DNA of 64,000 bases, from contig JBLDXI010000002.1 in assembly GCA_047495785.1 (NCBI GenBank), positions 1,364,001 through 1,428,000 on the forward strand, read 5' to 3'. The translations under genes were made by a program, and so were the position numbers. The stretch comes from Lepidodermella squamata. Lineage: Eukaryota > Gastrotricha. Positions 36,121 to 46,213 of the stretch are shown here, one piece after another. Each line of letters starts with the position of its first letter. Positions within the stretch are counted from its first letter, which is position 1. Below the pieces are notes generated by a model. That model made no database searches. It saw nothing but the letters and a program-made list of their open reading frames with translations, and had not been told where the DNA came from.

Positions 36121-37617
36121 ATTCGAGCCTTAAAAGGTCAATCTGCCGAAACTTTAAAATGGGCTTATTGTAGTTACCTACGTGTATTTGATAATTAATT
36201 ATTTGTTATATTATGAATTTTATTAATCGGCTCTGCCCATCTTTCGAAAATACTATCCCTCGCCTACAATTGACAATAATTAATAATAAATGTAAATAAA
36301 TTACGTTGATAAATTATATCTGCACGTGAGAGTGTGACGTTTTCTTTTGAAAAAATAAAACAAACAGCTTTTTTTTGTTACAAAAGTCTTTTTTTGCGAA
36401 CATAAACATATTTTCCGCTGATACCGAAATATCAAAAAATAAACCTACTAGATCAGCGGTTCTCAAACCCTGGCACGCGTGCCAATCGTGGCACTCCGAG
36501 AAAATTGATCGGCATGCGTGCCAAAACTGGCACGCGGAGGGTTTTGACTACGCGTACTCCAAGAAATAAGAATAAGCGTTTTATTCTCATTTTGAGAGGT
36601 GTTTGGGCCTATTTTTTTGGAAATTGCCTGAAAATTCCTTGCTTCGCTCGTTTAATTTATGCGAATTTCACTTAAGTAACGTTCAAAACTGCATTGTGCA
36701 GTGTGCAGCTTCAATACGGGAGGGGAAATTCATCATTCATCCCCAGCTCGGCTAGACAGGACAAGAGAACGAAAATGAAGCCAGATGTTTCGTCAATTTT
36801 AGAGGTTTTGGAGCGTGTTTTAGCAGAAAATCTTCACAATTTTCTCGCATCGCTCGCTCTCTGTTTGAAATCACTAGTCAACTGGGAAAAAATTCTTACC
36901 ATCCCCTCGTCCGTGTCATCAATGCCCTGCCTTGATGGTCCACTCGTAAGAACGATTCTAACTGTAGTTGAACCTCGCATCCTGCCTCCTGAACTGTACA
37001 ATAGTACAATACACCCGTAACTGTACGATAGAAATAAACATTTTTAAAATTTTATATTTAACATAAAATCGTCCAACAGCAGGTTATAAGCTGCTCGTTA
37101 CCTCAGTCCTCAGCTTCAAAACTTAAAATTATAGCGTCAAAATTCTACTTCTGATCTGGGATATTATACAGCAGTAAGTTACTCAATCATTTTTTATTTA
37201 AAAATTTGAGTACGAAATTAAAAATTCTTAGAAATTAAACCTGCCGGGAGAATTTACCATCCTTTATCCGCGGTTTTGCCGAAAAAATTGACAATTTACC
37301 CTGAAAAACCTGACGGTAACTGGTTCGGTAATTTTCGGTATTTTACCTGGTTGGACCAAATTTCTCCGAATTTTTCAAGTGATAAGTATACTTGGTTACT
37401 TATTTCATGGCTTTTTTAATTTTCCTGCCATGAGACATGAATTCGCCTCTCATTTTAGTTTCTGATCCCATAGCAGATTCCAAGAGTCCATATAGCGTAT
37501 TCAGATCAGGAAATTAAAGAATGATCGTCAAAAACGCAGCCGATATTTTTTGCAGTAAAAATGTTTTATTTTTTCGTCAGAGAAGCACTCACAGTTTGGC
37601 AAATATAATTTCGTGTT
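36121..37617. other. Intergenic region with transposon remnant
   Basis: About 1.5 kb between the possible exon above and the 3' end of MRPS18B. It includes the hAT-like end at 36454-36550. A frame at 36694-37020 has no recognisable domain. A minus-strand AATAAA just before 37575 probably serves MRPS18B. Confidence 0.5.
36454..36550. mobile_element. hAT-type transposon end (fragment)
   Basis: The sequence begins CAGCGGTTCTCAAACCCTGG, which matches the common terminal signature of hAT/Charlie-type elements (CAGYGGTTCTCAA). Behind it lies the perfect palindrome TGGCACGCGTGCCA (36471-36484) and two degenerate copies of it. The opposite end was not found nearby, so this is a solo end or truncated copy. 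Confidence 0.6.
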
Positions 37618-38304
37618 TCAAAAATGCACGTGTTGTTTCTTCAAAAACACATCAGCCGGGCCTTTCGCGTCGCCGTAGTGCCGCGTCCACGCCTCGCCGT
37701 ACCATTCACGGAAGTCAAACTCACGGAACGGCACCTCCAGCTCAATCGTACCCTCATCCCACGCCTTCAACACAGCGACTAGCAAATTTTCCTGCTGGAA
37801 CGAGCACAGATGAGTTTTGGTCGGCGGTAACACGTGACCAGAAACCGGGTCGATAAATTGTCTGAGCAACCCGACATTCCGGTAGTCGGCCACCAGCATT
37901 TCATCACGGCACAGCGGGCACGGATTGCCGGCCATAATCAGCTGGGTTTGGTGGTGAACGCAGGGCCGGGCGGGTGTCCGCGGCGGGTAGTGGCCCTTGA
38001 AATTGCGCCGGAATGGCACCCACACCGGCAAATCGCCGTACGTGTCTTTATAAGCAGCGCTCGATAGGTATTTAATCGACGTTTCAACGTCGCATTTCAC
38101 GTACTTTTTCCGCTCTTTTTTCGCCACCAGACGAAATTCATTGACCTGAGACGGGTCGATGGCCTTCGGGGCGCCGTCACCCTCAGCGGCCGGTGGAGCT
38201 TCCGCCGCTGGTTTTGCGGCTGATAAAAGGGCTGAGGTCAAAAACGACCGGGAAGAGGTCAGCTTCAACAACTGAGAGGTAGATCTAACACAAGCGGGTA
38301 ACAT
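37618..38304 (-). CDS. MRPS18B: Mitochondrial ribosomal protein S18B (mS40), 228 aa
   Basis: Component of the mitochondrial small ribosomal subunit. It is a single exon. The N-terminus is Ser/Arg/Leu-rich, consistent with a mitochondrial import sequence. The core matches the S18B pattern: VWVPFRRNFKGHYPPRT, then the zinc-binding-like NPCPLCRDEMLVADYRNVGLLRQFI, as in human MRPS18B (NPCPICRD...FRNVKLLEQF). I start at 38304 because TTATTTTAG ends one base before this ATG. A longer frame to 38370 would have to read through that acceptor and the poly-T tract. It is the last gene of a five-gene minus-strand run, 175 bp after PGAP2 copy B. An AATAAA (38338-38343) lies between the two genes, as in trans-spliced operons. 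Confidence 0.92.
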   Translation of the reverse strand: MLPACVRSTSQLLKLTSSRSFLTSALLSAAKPAAEAPPAAEGDGAPKAIDPSQVNEFRLVAKKERKKYVKCDVETSIKYLSSAAYKDTYGDLPVWVPFRRNFKGHYPPRTPARPCVHHQTQLIMAGNPCPLCRDEMLVADYRNVGLLRQFIDPVSGHVLPPTKTHLCSFQQENLLVAVLKAWDEGTIELEVPFREFDFREWYGEAWTRHYGDAKGPADVFLKKQHVHF

Positions 38305-38337
38305 TCTAAAATAAAAAAAAATCACATAAATCTTTGG

Positions 38338-38343
38338 TTTTAT
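38338..38343 (-). terminator. Poly(A) signal between PGAP2-B and MRPS18B
   Basis: AATAAA on the minus strand, about 33 nt upstream of the MRPS18B ATG and about 30 nt from its acceptor. Confidence 0.55.
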
Positions 38344-38479
38344 TGCAACAATCAGCAGTAGGCAGCACAACCATTAAGGTGATTAAAACGAAACAAGTAT
38401 ATAGTAGAAAGGAACTAAGAGAACTTGATGAAAAATGTCAAACAATATGCTGCAGCTGAAATGAGAAAAATTGCAGGTG

Positions 38480-40790
38480 TCACGAGGCTTTATTGGCTCC
38501 TTTATTGGCAGCACTTGCCTTCGAATTGGCCCAGCCTGGCTGGTCAACATCGGCAATAACACAGCAGAGATTCGGGAATTCGACCATCGCAGATGAGTGG
38601 AATAAAATATTCGAAAATACAATGTAGTATTCGCAGGCGGCGTACCACGAATAGACTAAAAATAGAAAATTATTTAGAATTCAATTGAAAACAGAAAACT
38701 AAATTTTAGCGGAACCAAATTTTCAATTAATTTATATTATTAACTTATATTATTTAATAATTTATTCTCATTTAATATTTTCGAATAGTGTAGGGTAGGT
38801 AAATCCTGATCAGGCCAAGTTTTCACGTCTCATGACTAGGCCTTTTAGATTTAGTGTAAGTTCGTACCCGTTTTTACCCCTCTTCGTACCTTTGGTACCT
38901 AATAAATCAGTTGGAGATTTTGCTAATCAATTGTTCTCTTTCCTTTTAGACTTGTTACTTGAACATATGGCTTACTCCAAACCTCAACAGAAAGTTTACA
39001 GGAAGTATCGCAGAAACCGTTCGCTGGGGAAAGACCAGGAGTATAGTGCGTGGCTGCGCATCTGCTTCCACATAGACGTTGGCGCTTCGGAATTCATTCG
39101 AAATTAGGCTTCAAGGAAATCAACGACGTGCGGAATGGGTTGCCCAAGTTCGACCCGATCGAAAAAGCCTTCGATCGTGGATTTATTTGTTTCGTTCAGC
39201 AAGGCTCCAACCTCATAGTGCGACTCCTGGATATCGAGCTCACTTCAAGGTTGCTTGTAAGTGAAAGCTGGATGCAGCAAGCATGGTAGCGATATTGAAC
39301 TTCCACTTGAACTCCAGACGATGACCTACGGGGACCTTAACGGCACCTTCATGCACCACCACCGAGCGGATTTGGCCCATTTCATAGGTGCCTCTACCTG
39401 CTCGCACAATTAGCTTTCGAAAAAGCCAAAATGGCAAAGTGGATCGCCCAAATGCCGACCCGCTGATTAACTATTGCTCACCAAAAGCAAAACAACTGGT
39501 GGAGCCACCATGCAGCCTGGGGTCGACGGTGCAGGTGATTAAAAGGATGCATGATTGGAGCTCAGCGCAATTCCGATGCCTGCTCCTGGTGACTTTCTCC
39601 CGCGTCTTTCCAAGTATCGCTGCTCATTGACCCTCGCCCACTATAACCGATCTCGCGACCACCTCTAGCATCTATTGAACCTGAGCCTTTGATTTCCCGT
39701 AACTATTGTTTACGGCTCTATTTTTCTGCGACAATTCATTCGGCCTCAGATAGAAATTGTTCGAAGTGCTGAAAGCTGGCGTCACATAGAACATTCGGTG
39801 GTTGTTTGTTTACGTTGCTACTGATTATATTAATCTGAAGTTGGTTGCTTAAAGCATTCTGCTTTCATTTTTATTTCTTGAAAAACAAAAAATGAAACCG
39901 CTACAGCTTTTTATATTGCACGAAAGCTTAAAATGCTGTGGTAAGAATTTGCTGGTAAGAAGTTACCTTTTACCCTTGGTTAGAATTTAATAGGTATTTT
40001 TGAATGCTGAGAAAAAATCGCGTAAATAAAAAATTCAGTTAAGTAATTTTGGTCAAATAAAAAGTATTCAAAATTTGGTTCCACTAAAATTAAGATCCAA
40101 TAAAACGCACCTCCAGGTTCACAATAAGCGTTGTGACGAATAAATAAATAGATCGATAGAATAAAAACGGACACATTCGTAACGAAAGCGAAAATCTTGA
40201 TTTTGAAAGCTCGCATTTGCTGAAATTGAAACAATATTTTTCAAATTAACGTCAATGACTCAAAAACGTACTGCAGCATCAAGTCCAACTACTTTCCTCG
40301 CACGATTTTGAACATAAATCGTGAAAATCATGTAAAAAGTAGCACAGGCCATGAAGGTGATGAACGACTTCTCGTGGACCGAGTAATTTTCTCGTGAAGA
40401 TACAAAGGTGAGCATGACCAAGCACACGTTTTCGATCACATTCAGCACCACAGCCGATTTCGACAAAATGCTGAACGCTGATTCACAAATTTTCTTGCTC
40501 AAATCAGCGTAGTGAGCAAAATAGAACGATGGAATTATGAAAGTACGCGGCAAACAGTGGTAGGCGATGCAAAATCGCCAAATGTAACGTTCCGGGGCCG
40601 AATCGCCAACAGCAGCGCTGATCGAGGGCAGAAAATTCCAAACGCCACAGTGAGTTCGAGTCGCTTGTTCGAAATGATACGTTACAGCTATCAGCACACA
40701 TGCCGTAAAGCCGGCAAGGGGCAGAAACGATGTAATCCAGCCCCATACGAAGAATGGAATCGTTCCATATACTTTCAATAACTTGGTCAT
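38480..40790 (-). CDS. PGAP2: PGAP2 (FRAG1-like) GPI-anchor remodelling protein, copy B, 267 aa
   Basis: Golgi multi-pass membrane protein needed for fatty-acid remodelling of GPI-anchored proteins. Exons on the minus strand are 40790-40272, 40219-40111 and 38655-38480; all joins keep frame. It shows the family landmarks THCGVWNFLPSISAA, RYIWRFCIAYH, NVIENVCLVMLTFVSSREN, VHEKSF, IRHNAYCEPG and ACEYYIVFSNILFH, and its length matches human PGAP2 (254 aa). It is a tandem duplicate of copy A and is intact, but its second intron has grown to 1455 nt (60 nt in copy A). The gene therefore looks interrupted until the distant last exon is joined. The acceptor TTTTGGTAG lies 3 nt before the ATG. Confidence 0.9.
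38656..40110 (-). other. Enlarged intron 2 of PGAP2-B
   Basis: The 1455-nt intron sits where copy A has 60 nt. Around 38970-39110 it holds a basic plus-strand stretch (KVYRKYRRNRSLGKDQEYSAWLR) that reads like part of a retrotransposon reverse transcriptase linker. This suggests an insertion enlarged the intron. The assignment is weak. Confidence 0.45.
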
Positions 40791-40900
40791 TTTCTACCAA
40801 AACAATTTAAGAACATTTAAGGAGGGGTTTTATGTTCAAAGATCTTGAGATATTTCAATTTGAGGTATTAAATTTTTGAAAGATTCTGAATCAGCAGCAG

Positions 40901-40991
40901 ATGTATCGATAAGGTTCGTGTAAGCTGATGGTGCCAGTTCAGCAGCATAGATCGACAGCAAAATTAGGCTTATTAGCCCAGTCTTCGAGGG
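40901..40991 (-). pseudogene. Fossil fragments of the zinc-finger gene 3' end and of TRMT2A between the two PGAP2 copies
   Basis: 40931-40991 matches 43904-43964 inside TRMT2A (the DLCCGTGTIG methyltransferase region) at 51 of 61 positions by hand count, same orientation. Next to it, around 40895-40920, AAAGATTCTGAA...GATGTATCGATAAGGTTCGT matches the 3' end of the zinc-finger gene (around 42040-42091). On the minus strand the order is PGAP2-A, TRMT2A fragment, ZNF fragment, PGAP2-B. That is the order expected if the block TRMT2A-ZNF-PGAP2 had been duplicated and the extra TRMT2A and ZNF largely deleted. Confidence 0.75.
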
Positions 40992-41021
40992 CCACAGCTG
41001 AAATGAGAAAAATTGCAGGCG

Positions 41022-41944
41022 TCACAAGTCTTTATTTTTGGCTCTATTATTGGCAGCACTTGCCTTCGAATCGATCCAGCTTGGCTGGTCGACATTGCCA
41101 ATTACAGCGCAGAGATTCGGGAATTCGATCAAAACCGTTGAGTGGAATAAAATATTCGAAAATACAATGTAGTATTCACAGGCGGCGAACAACGAATAGA
41201 CTATATATAAATAAATTATTAAAAAATGACAAATGAGCGCCCGACAAAAAATGAGCGCACCTCCATCTTCACAATGCTTGTTGTGACGATAAAATAAATA
41301 GCAGGCTAGAATTGAAACGAGTAAATTCGTAACAAAAGCGAAAATCTTGATTTCGAAAGCTCGCATATGCTGAAATTAAAACACAATTAATTTCAAATTT
41401 TAAATCTAATGATTCAGAAACTTACTGCCGCATCGAGTCCGACTTCTTTCCGCACGCGATTTTGAACATAAATCGTGAGAGCCATGTAAAACGTAGCACA
41501 GGCCATGAAGGAGTAGAACGACTTCTCGTGGACCCAGTAATTATCTCGCGAAGAAACGTAAGTGAGTATGACCAAGCACACGTTTTCAATAACATTTAGC
41601 CCCACGGCAAAGTTCGACAAAATGCTGAACATCGAGTCGCGAATTTTCTTGCCCAAATCAGCGTAGTGTGCAACATAATACGACGGAATTATGAATAATC
41701 GCGGCAGACACGGGTAGGCGATGGAAAATCGCCAAATGCAACGTTCTGGCGCCGCAATGCCAGTAGCAGCGCTGATCGATGGCAGAAAATTCTTAGCGCC
41801 GCAATGACTTTGAGTCGATTGTTCGAAATGAAACGTTACAGCTACCAGCACACATAACGCACAGCCGAATAGGGGCAGTGTAGATGTAATAAAGCCCGGT
41901 ATGGTGAATGGAATTGTCGCAAATGCTTTCAAAAGATTGGTCAT
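41022..41944 (-). CDS. PGAP2: PGAP2 (FRAG1-like) GPI-anchor remodelling protein, copy A, 268 aa
   Basis: Same family and predicted role as copy B. Exons on the minus strand are 41944-41426, 41369-41261 and 41200-41022, with introns of only 56 and 60 nt. Landmarks: SHCGAKNFLPSISAA, RCIWRFSIAYP, NVIENVCLVILTYVSSRDN, VHEKSF, FYRHNKHCEDG, FAACEYYIVFSNILFH and a C-terminal DQPSWIDSKAS segment also present in copy B. The two proteins align along their whole length, with exon boundaries at identical positions, so this is a tandem duplication. It lies 131 bp after the zinc-finger gene. The acceptor TTTTGGTAG is 3 nt before the ATG. Confidence 0.93.
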
Positions 41945-42009
41945 TTTCTACCAAAATATTGAACAAAATTAAGGAGGGTTTTTTCAAGTTCGAAAGTCTA
42001 AAATCTTGA

Positions 42010-42015
42010 TTTATT
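42010..42015 (-). terminator. Poly(A) signal between the zinc-finger gene and PGAP2-A
   Basis: AATAAA on the minus strand, 60 nt after the zinc-finger stop and about 65 nt before the PGAP2-A ATG. Confidence 0.55.
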
Positions 42016-42075
42016 TCAATACTGAGGTATTAAATTGCTGAAAGATTCTGAAAGAAGAAAGCTCAATTTGATGTG

Positions 42076-43368
42076 TCAACAAGGTTCGTCCTTAACAGCA
42101 CAGTCGCAACTACAATTTTCGATTTTCTCATTTTTCACAGATGTGATTTCCCTCTTCGACGCGTATCTATGAACATTCCGAACATGCGATTGATAGCTAT
42201 CGCGAGTTTTGAAACTCCGTTTACAACGCGCGCAAGGAAATGGCCTAGTTGATGCGTGTAGCCGGCTGTGATTAGCCAAGGCAACGGCCGAAGTTGCGCG
42301 GTGTCCACAGCCCGGGAATTTACAAACGTGGGTAAAATGAACTTTAAGGCGGTGCGAATTCAAACTTTCGAGGGAATAAAACATTTTGCAACACCGGCGA
42401 CATCTCAGTTGCAGGTGACCGGCCGTGAGGTGTCGAGATTTGATATGCTCATCCAGCTGCTCGGACGATTCGAAACGATGAAAGCCCCCGTTCAAGCAGT
42501 AAGGACACTTTGGAAGGTGAAAACGAGATGTATGCGTGTCTAGTCGCTCCTTATTCAAAAATTTCTGGCTACAGGCAGGGACCGGGCAGACGAAAATGTG
42601 ACTCTCCCTGCGATGGTGGAACAAATGTTTACGGGTTGTGAACCTCAACGGGCAATCCGGGCACTCAGCCGGGTGATCGAATCTCATATGGACCTTCATT
42701 CTACCAAAACCGAGAATTCGAGTATTGCATAACCGGCATTGAAAGAACGAATTATATAGGCGAATATGCTTCTCGATATGCATTTTCAACCCAGCTATGC
42801 CAATGCTAGTCCAGCCCTTATGACAACACGGGCAGGCGAGTTTGAAGAACGGCTCAACTTCGGTTTCGCCGAGAATAATCGCAATGTCCTCCTCAATTTC
42901 ACTTCGAAACTCGCGAGTTTTCGTCGGTTCTTGCAAGTTTTCCATGTAGCATTTCAACTCAGTTAAATGCTTTTGAATTACATGAGGAGTCATTCGTGGA
43001 GACGAATATTGCTTCTCACAGACGAAACATGAGAAACGATCACTCTTCTCCTTGCTGTACGCAACAGGTTTACCAATATTCGACTTTTTCGCCGCAGGTT
43101 TGACGTCAAGATTTTCCTCTTTGACAATTTCGGAAGGTAGTGGTTTTAAATGAGCGTAACGATTCGATAACTTCTCATATTTCGCCGCTGCCTCAGCTGC
43201 CTTAGCCCGCTTGTCTGCCTTGGTTTCTCTCCGCCGTTTTACGCCAAGACCTTGAGGTACATTCTCAACGATTGACAAATTATCCGAATGCCGACTTGTG
43301 ATGTGTTCAGTCAATTTCGCCTTTGAGACATAAACTTGCCCACAAAATCGACAATTATTAAAAGCCAT
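42076..43368 (-). CDS. C2H2 zinc-finger protein with about ten fingers, 430 aa
   Basis: Probable nuclear DNA- or RNA-binding protein. It is a single exon. An N-terminal finger (CRFCGQVYVSKAKLTEHITSRH) is separated by a basic linker (KRRRETKADKRAKAAEAAAKYE) from a block of fingers at about residues 110-400. These include CPDCPLRFTTRKHLFHHRRESH, CPYCLNGGFHRF...H...H, CRRCCKMFYSLESLNSH and a final CARCKRSFKTRDSYQSHVRNVH. Several inter-cysteine and inter-histidine spacings are irregular and the linkers are not TGEKP-like, so this is not a KRAB-type tandem array; no orthologue can be named. It starts 75 bp after TRMT2A, with the acceptor TTTGTGTAG ending directly at the ATG. A remnant of its 3' end is found between the PGAP2 copies. 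Confidence 0.85.
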   Translation of the reverse strand: MAFNNCRFCGQVYVSKAKLTEHITSRHSDNLSIVENVPQGLGVKRRRETKADKRAKAAEAAAKYEKLSNRYAHLKPLPSEIVKEENLDVKPAAKKSNIGKPVAYSKEKSDRFSCFVCEKQYSSPRMTPHVIQKHLTELKCYMENLQEPTKTREFRSEIEEDIAIILGETEVEPFFKLACPCCHKGWTSIGIAGLKMHIEKHIRLYNSFFQCRLCNTRILGFGRMKVHMRFDHPAECPDCPLRFTTRKHLFHHRRESHIFVCPVPACSQKFLNKERLDTHTSRFHLPKCPYCLNGGFHRFESSEQLDEHIKSRHLTAGHLQLRCRRCCKMFYSLESLNSHRLKVHFTHVCKFPGCGHRATSAVALANHSRLHASTRPFPCARCKRSFKTRDSYQSHVRNVHRYASKREITSVKNEKIENCSCDCAVKDEPC

Positions 43369-43443
43369 CTACACAAAAATTGAAAAATTAAGGTAGAAGT
43401 TATTCAGATTTTACACGCACAATCTTCAACAATTATATAATCT

Positions 43444-45309
43444 TCATCGCTCAAACAACAATACCAACTCGCAGTGCGGCGTATGTGGGAATAAATCGAC
43501 GGGCACAGCACGTTTCAGAACAAAAGGATCGCCCTGGAGACGCCGGCTGGGAATGCAAGTCAAGTGGTCGAAATTATTATAAGCTGCAGCTGGATTGCAA
43601 GACACGTAGACGAGTCGTTTAATCGCCATTGTTTTCCGAATCGTTTGAATTACAGATGCATGGATACCAGCTCTTGGCGGGTCTAAAACGGCAACGATAG
43701 AGGCTTCGTTGCTTTTGGCCTCCTCGCTCCGATTCAATACGCCATAGATCGCCTTTTCAACTTTATCGCAGATGAAAGAAATTCTTGAGGCTGGAATTTG
43801 GTTTAGAGCAACATTTTCAGCAGCATCTTTAACGGCAGGTTCGCACAGCTCAACCCCGACGACTTTAACATCCGGGTTTGCCGCGGCAATTACAATGCCA
43901 ATCGTGCCAGTTCCGCAGCACAGATCGAGAACAAGCTTAGGCTTATTAGCCTCGCCTTCAAGGGCGAAATCGCGAACGAGCGAGTATAAAACTTCGGTGC
44001 ATTTTGTGTTGATTTGAAAGAAAGACTGAGGCGAAATTCTGAATTTCAACCCGCACAATTCTTCAATAATTGAAGATAAACCAAAAATTGGCTCCTCAAT
44101 ACTTGGAGCGACATCAGTTCCGAAATCGTTCTTGCTTGAGCCAGTATTGAGATTATTCCACAACAGTCCAGTTAAACCAAGCTCTTTTCGTTTTTCTTCG
44201 GTGAAAAAATTACGCAGAGCTTCGGCTTCTTTCTCCAGGCTTTCAGTCCGTTGCTTCAGATTTCCGCTGAAAATTCCGATAACACAAACAAACTGACCAG
44301 CAGAATTGACTCGGCAAGTAAGAAAGCGGTAATTTCCATCGTGGGTGACTTGATTGAATGGTTTCAATCGATCGCCGCCTTCTCGGACGAACTGTTCAAA
44401 GGAACGAGCGAATTCGCAAAGATTTTTAGGAATTATTTTACAGGCTCCTGTTTCGGGTCTGACAACCCAGCACGAGCCATCCTTGTAAGAACCTGAATCA
44501 AGTAGATCGATTGATTCTATTTAACACCTAAGGAAAAAATGTAACTAACCTAGCCTGAAACCAACCGCCGGTAAATCATCAATGCCATAACCGACAGTGA
44601 ATTCGACCTTGTTGCGGTAGTATTCTATCTGGGGTGATTGTCGGATATCCCAGAACTCGACCGAGTCATTTAATAGCGGCTTCATGATGGCTCGCATATC
44701 TTCTGTTTTCCGACGAACTTGTTCTGCGTAATCAACTTGACACCATGGTTCCGTGGTTTCACAGAGCAGTTCACCGAGACCTTTCTTCTTCTCTTCTCCA
44801 TCTGGCATAGCACGAATCTCTTCGAGGCGCTTTACTTTGGGGTCTTCAGCTTTCGGTTCATTAGGTTTCCTTTGCTGGCGGCTTTTAACAAATGGATCAG
44901 CCGCTGGCTTCCCATGCTTCACCTCGAGAGTACAGGACTTCCATTTCAGAGAATCTAAGACTTTGAAACCGTGATCCATGTCTTCTTTGGATTTGAATAC
45001 GACGAATGCGTATGCATCTGAACCCTTCCCAAGCAGCTTAATTTTGGAAGGATTGAGACCCAAATTAGCCATTTTCTTCTTGAACGCGTTGTATCCTATG
45101 TACCGTGGGATCTGTCTCACTTCCAGTTTCCACATCTCATTAGTTTGAATGTTGTTGAGGTAAGCTAATGGATCGGACGGCGCGTTAAATATATCCGATG
45201 CCTCTGCTTCATTATCAGGTTGTTGAACGGTATCACCTCCGTTCTCGCCTTCCTCACATCTAATATCCTCCATCATCTCCGTTTCAACGCTTGCAGATTC
45301 GGCAGACAT
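43444..45309 (-). CDS. TRMT2A: tRNA (uracil-5-)-methyltransferase homolog A (TRMT2A), 602 aa
   Basis: SAM-dependent enzyme that makes 5-methyluridine at position 54 of tRNA. Exons on the minus strand are 45309-44550 and 44492-43444. The N-terminus is acidic (about 50 residues). It is followed by an RRM-like domain (about 60-135: WKLEVRQIPRYIGYNAFKKKM, GSDAYAFVVFKSKEDM). The catalytic domain of the RumA/TrmA type shows the SAM motif DLCCGTGTIG, the VLDPPRAG motif and the catalytic cysteine in VSCNPAAA. The length matches animal TRMT2A proteins. It is the first gene of the tight minus-strand run and is divergent from CFAP97 across 0.9 kb. No acceptor lies directly before its ATG, as expected for an operon's first gene. 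Confidence 0.95.
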
Positions 45310-46213
45310 TCAATTATCAGGTTAAATCGCTGTATAAAAAAATATTTTATTACTAAGCAAAATAAACAGGCACTGGACAGTTTTCGCCAACGGCAAAAAG
45401 AGATAAGATGAAATTATAAAATGAAAGAAATCGAAAATCTACTCACAACGCAATAAGGCATCATGCATGTTTACCAATAGCCATGCGAAATCAGCTTCTC
45501 AGGTGGAAATTCAGCTGAGAAATTTCGACATAAAACGAATGGCCAGCAGCCAACGGCTGGGTGCAAATAATTGCGCGCTGAGCTACATAGGAATAACATT
45601 GCATTGATATGCAGGGAATGGCCTTCGAATAAGTTCATTATGAAATTCATTATGAAAGATACAAACAGGCAATCAGGCCCACAGTCAAGCATGCAACTAA
45701 TTAGATTTATCGCGTTTTCGCTGGTCTCAATACCAGTTGGCCTGTAACTAACTTGAAAGTTTAAAGAACATACTCCTTCCAGCAGCGCAAGGTGCATTTC
45801 AGTTTCAGTCAACTATCAACCATCAACCATCTTGACTTCTTGCAACCTTCTTGACTACGAACTCAGAGACGCGTCGGTCGCGGGCCACTGCCGCGCCAAA
45901 ACTTTTGAAATAAAAATTAAATTTTTGTATTTGTTATTGAATTAACACATGACAGCTTTTCATGTAATTAAAAAAATTATATGTGAAAATAATCAAATTA
46001 GCGTTCTTAGTAACACCAGTTGGTGGTGTTTTGGAAATGTGCAAGTAGCTTAAGAACGTGATGATGCATGCCCTCCAAGCTCTGAGGCACATCAAGTTTC
46101 CAGTTAGCGGATTCTATTTTTACATCCATTTTATGATGCTAGCCAACCGCGTTACGGAGATTTCATGCTTTCGATCCTTCGCTTATTTCTCTTATTATTG
46201 ACTAGATATTTAA
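45310..46213. other. Divergent promoter region between TRMT2A and CFAP97
   Basis: The 0.9-kb interval between the divergent starts has no supported gene. A minus-strand frame at 45812-45471 (113 codons) has no domain. It should contain the promoter of the candidate minus-strand operon and that of CFAP97. Confidence 0.5.

Larger units (their letters stand above)
37618..45309 (-). other. Candidate five-gene operon: TRMT2A, C2H2 ZNF, PGAP2-A, PGAP2-B, MRPS18B
   Basis: Five minus-strand genes follow each other with gaps of 75, 131, 231 and 175 bp between stop and next ATG. Each of the four downstream genes has a 3' splice acceptor 0-3 nt before its ATG: GTGTAG for the zinc-finger gene, TTTTGGTAG for both PGAP2 copies, TTATTTTAG for MRPS18B. 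No 5' exon for these acceptors is evident in the small gaps. AATAAA signals sit in two of the gaps (42010-42015 and 38338-38343). The first gene, TRMT2A, has no adjacent acceptor and is divergent from CFAP97. This fits spliced-leader processing of a polycistronic transcript; it remains an inference without RNA data. Confidence 0.65.

Noticed and set aside
38305-38370. N-terminal extension of MRPS18B from an upstream ATG
   Set aside because: The extension runs through a poly-T tract and a TTATTTTAG acceptor and gives a hydrophobic stretch unlike a mitochondrial presequence; the start at 38304 fits better.
38383-38622. Stand-alone small minus-strand frame
   Set aside because: It overlaps the last exon of PGAP2-B in another frame; the spliced frame reproduces the PGAP2 C-terminus.
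39050-39630. Overlapping frames of 60-80 codons in PGAP2-B intron 2
   Set aside because: They are short, mutually overlapping and without full domains; at most they are debris of an inserted element.
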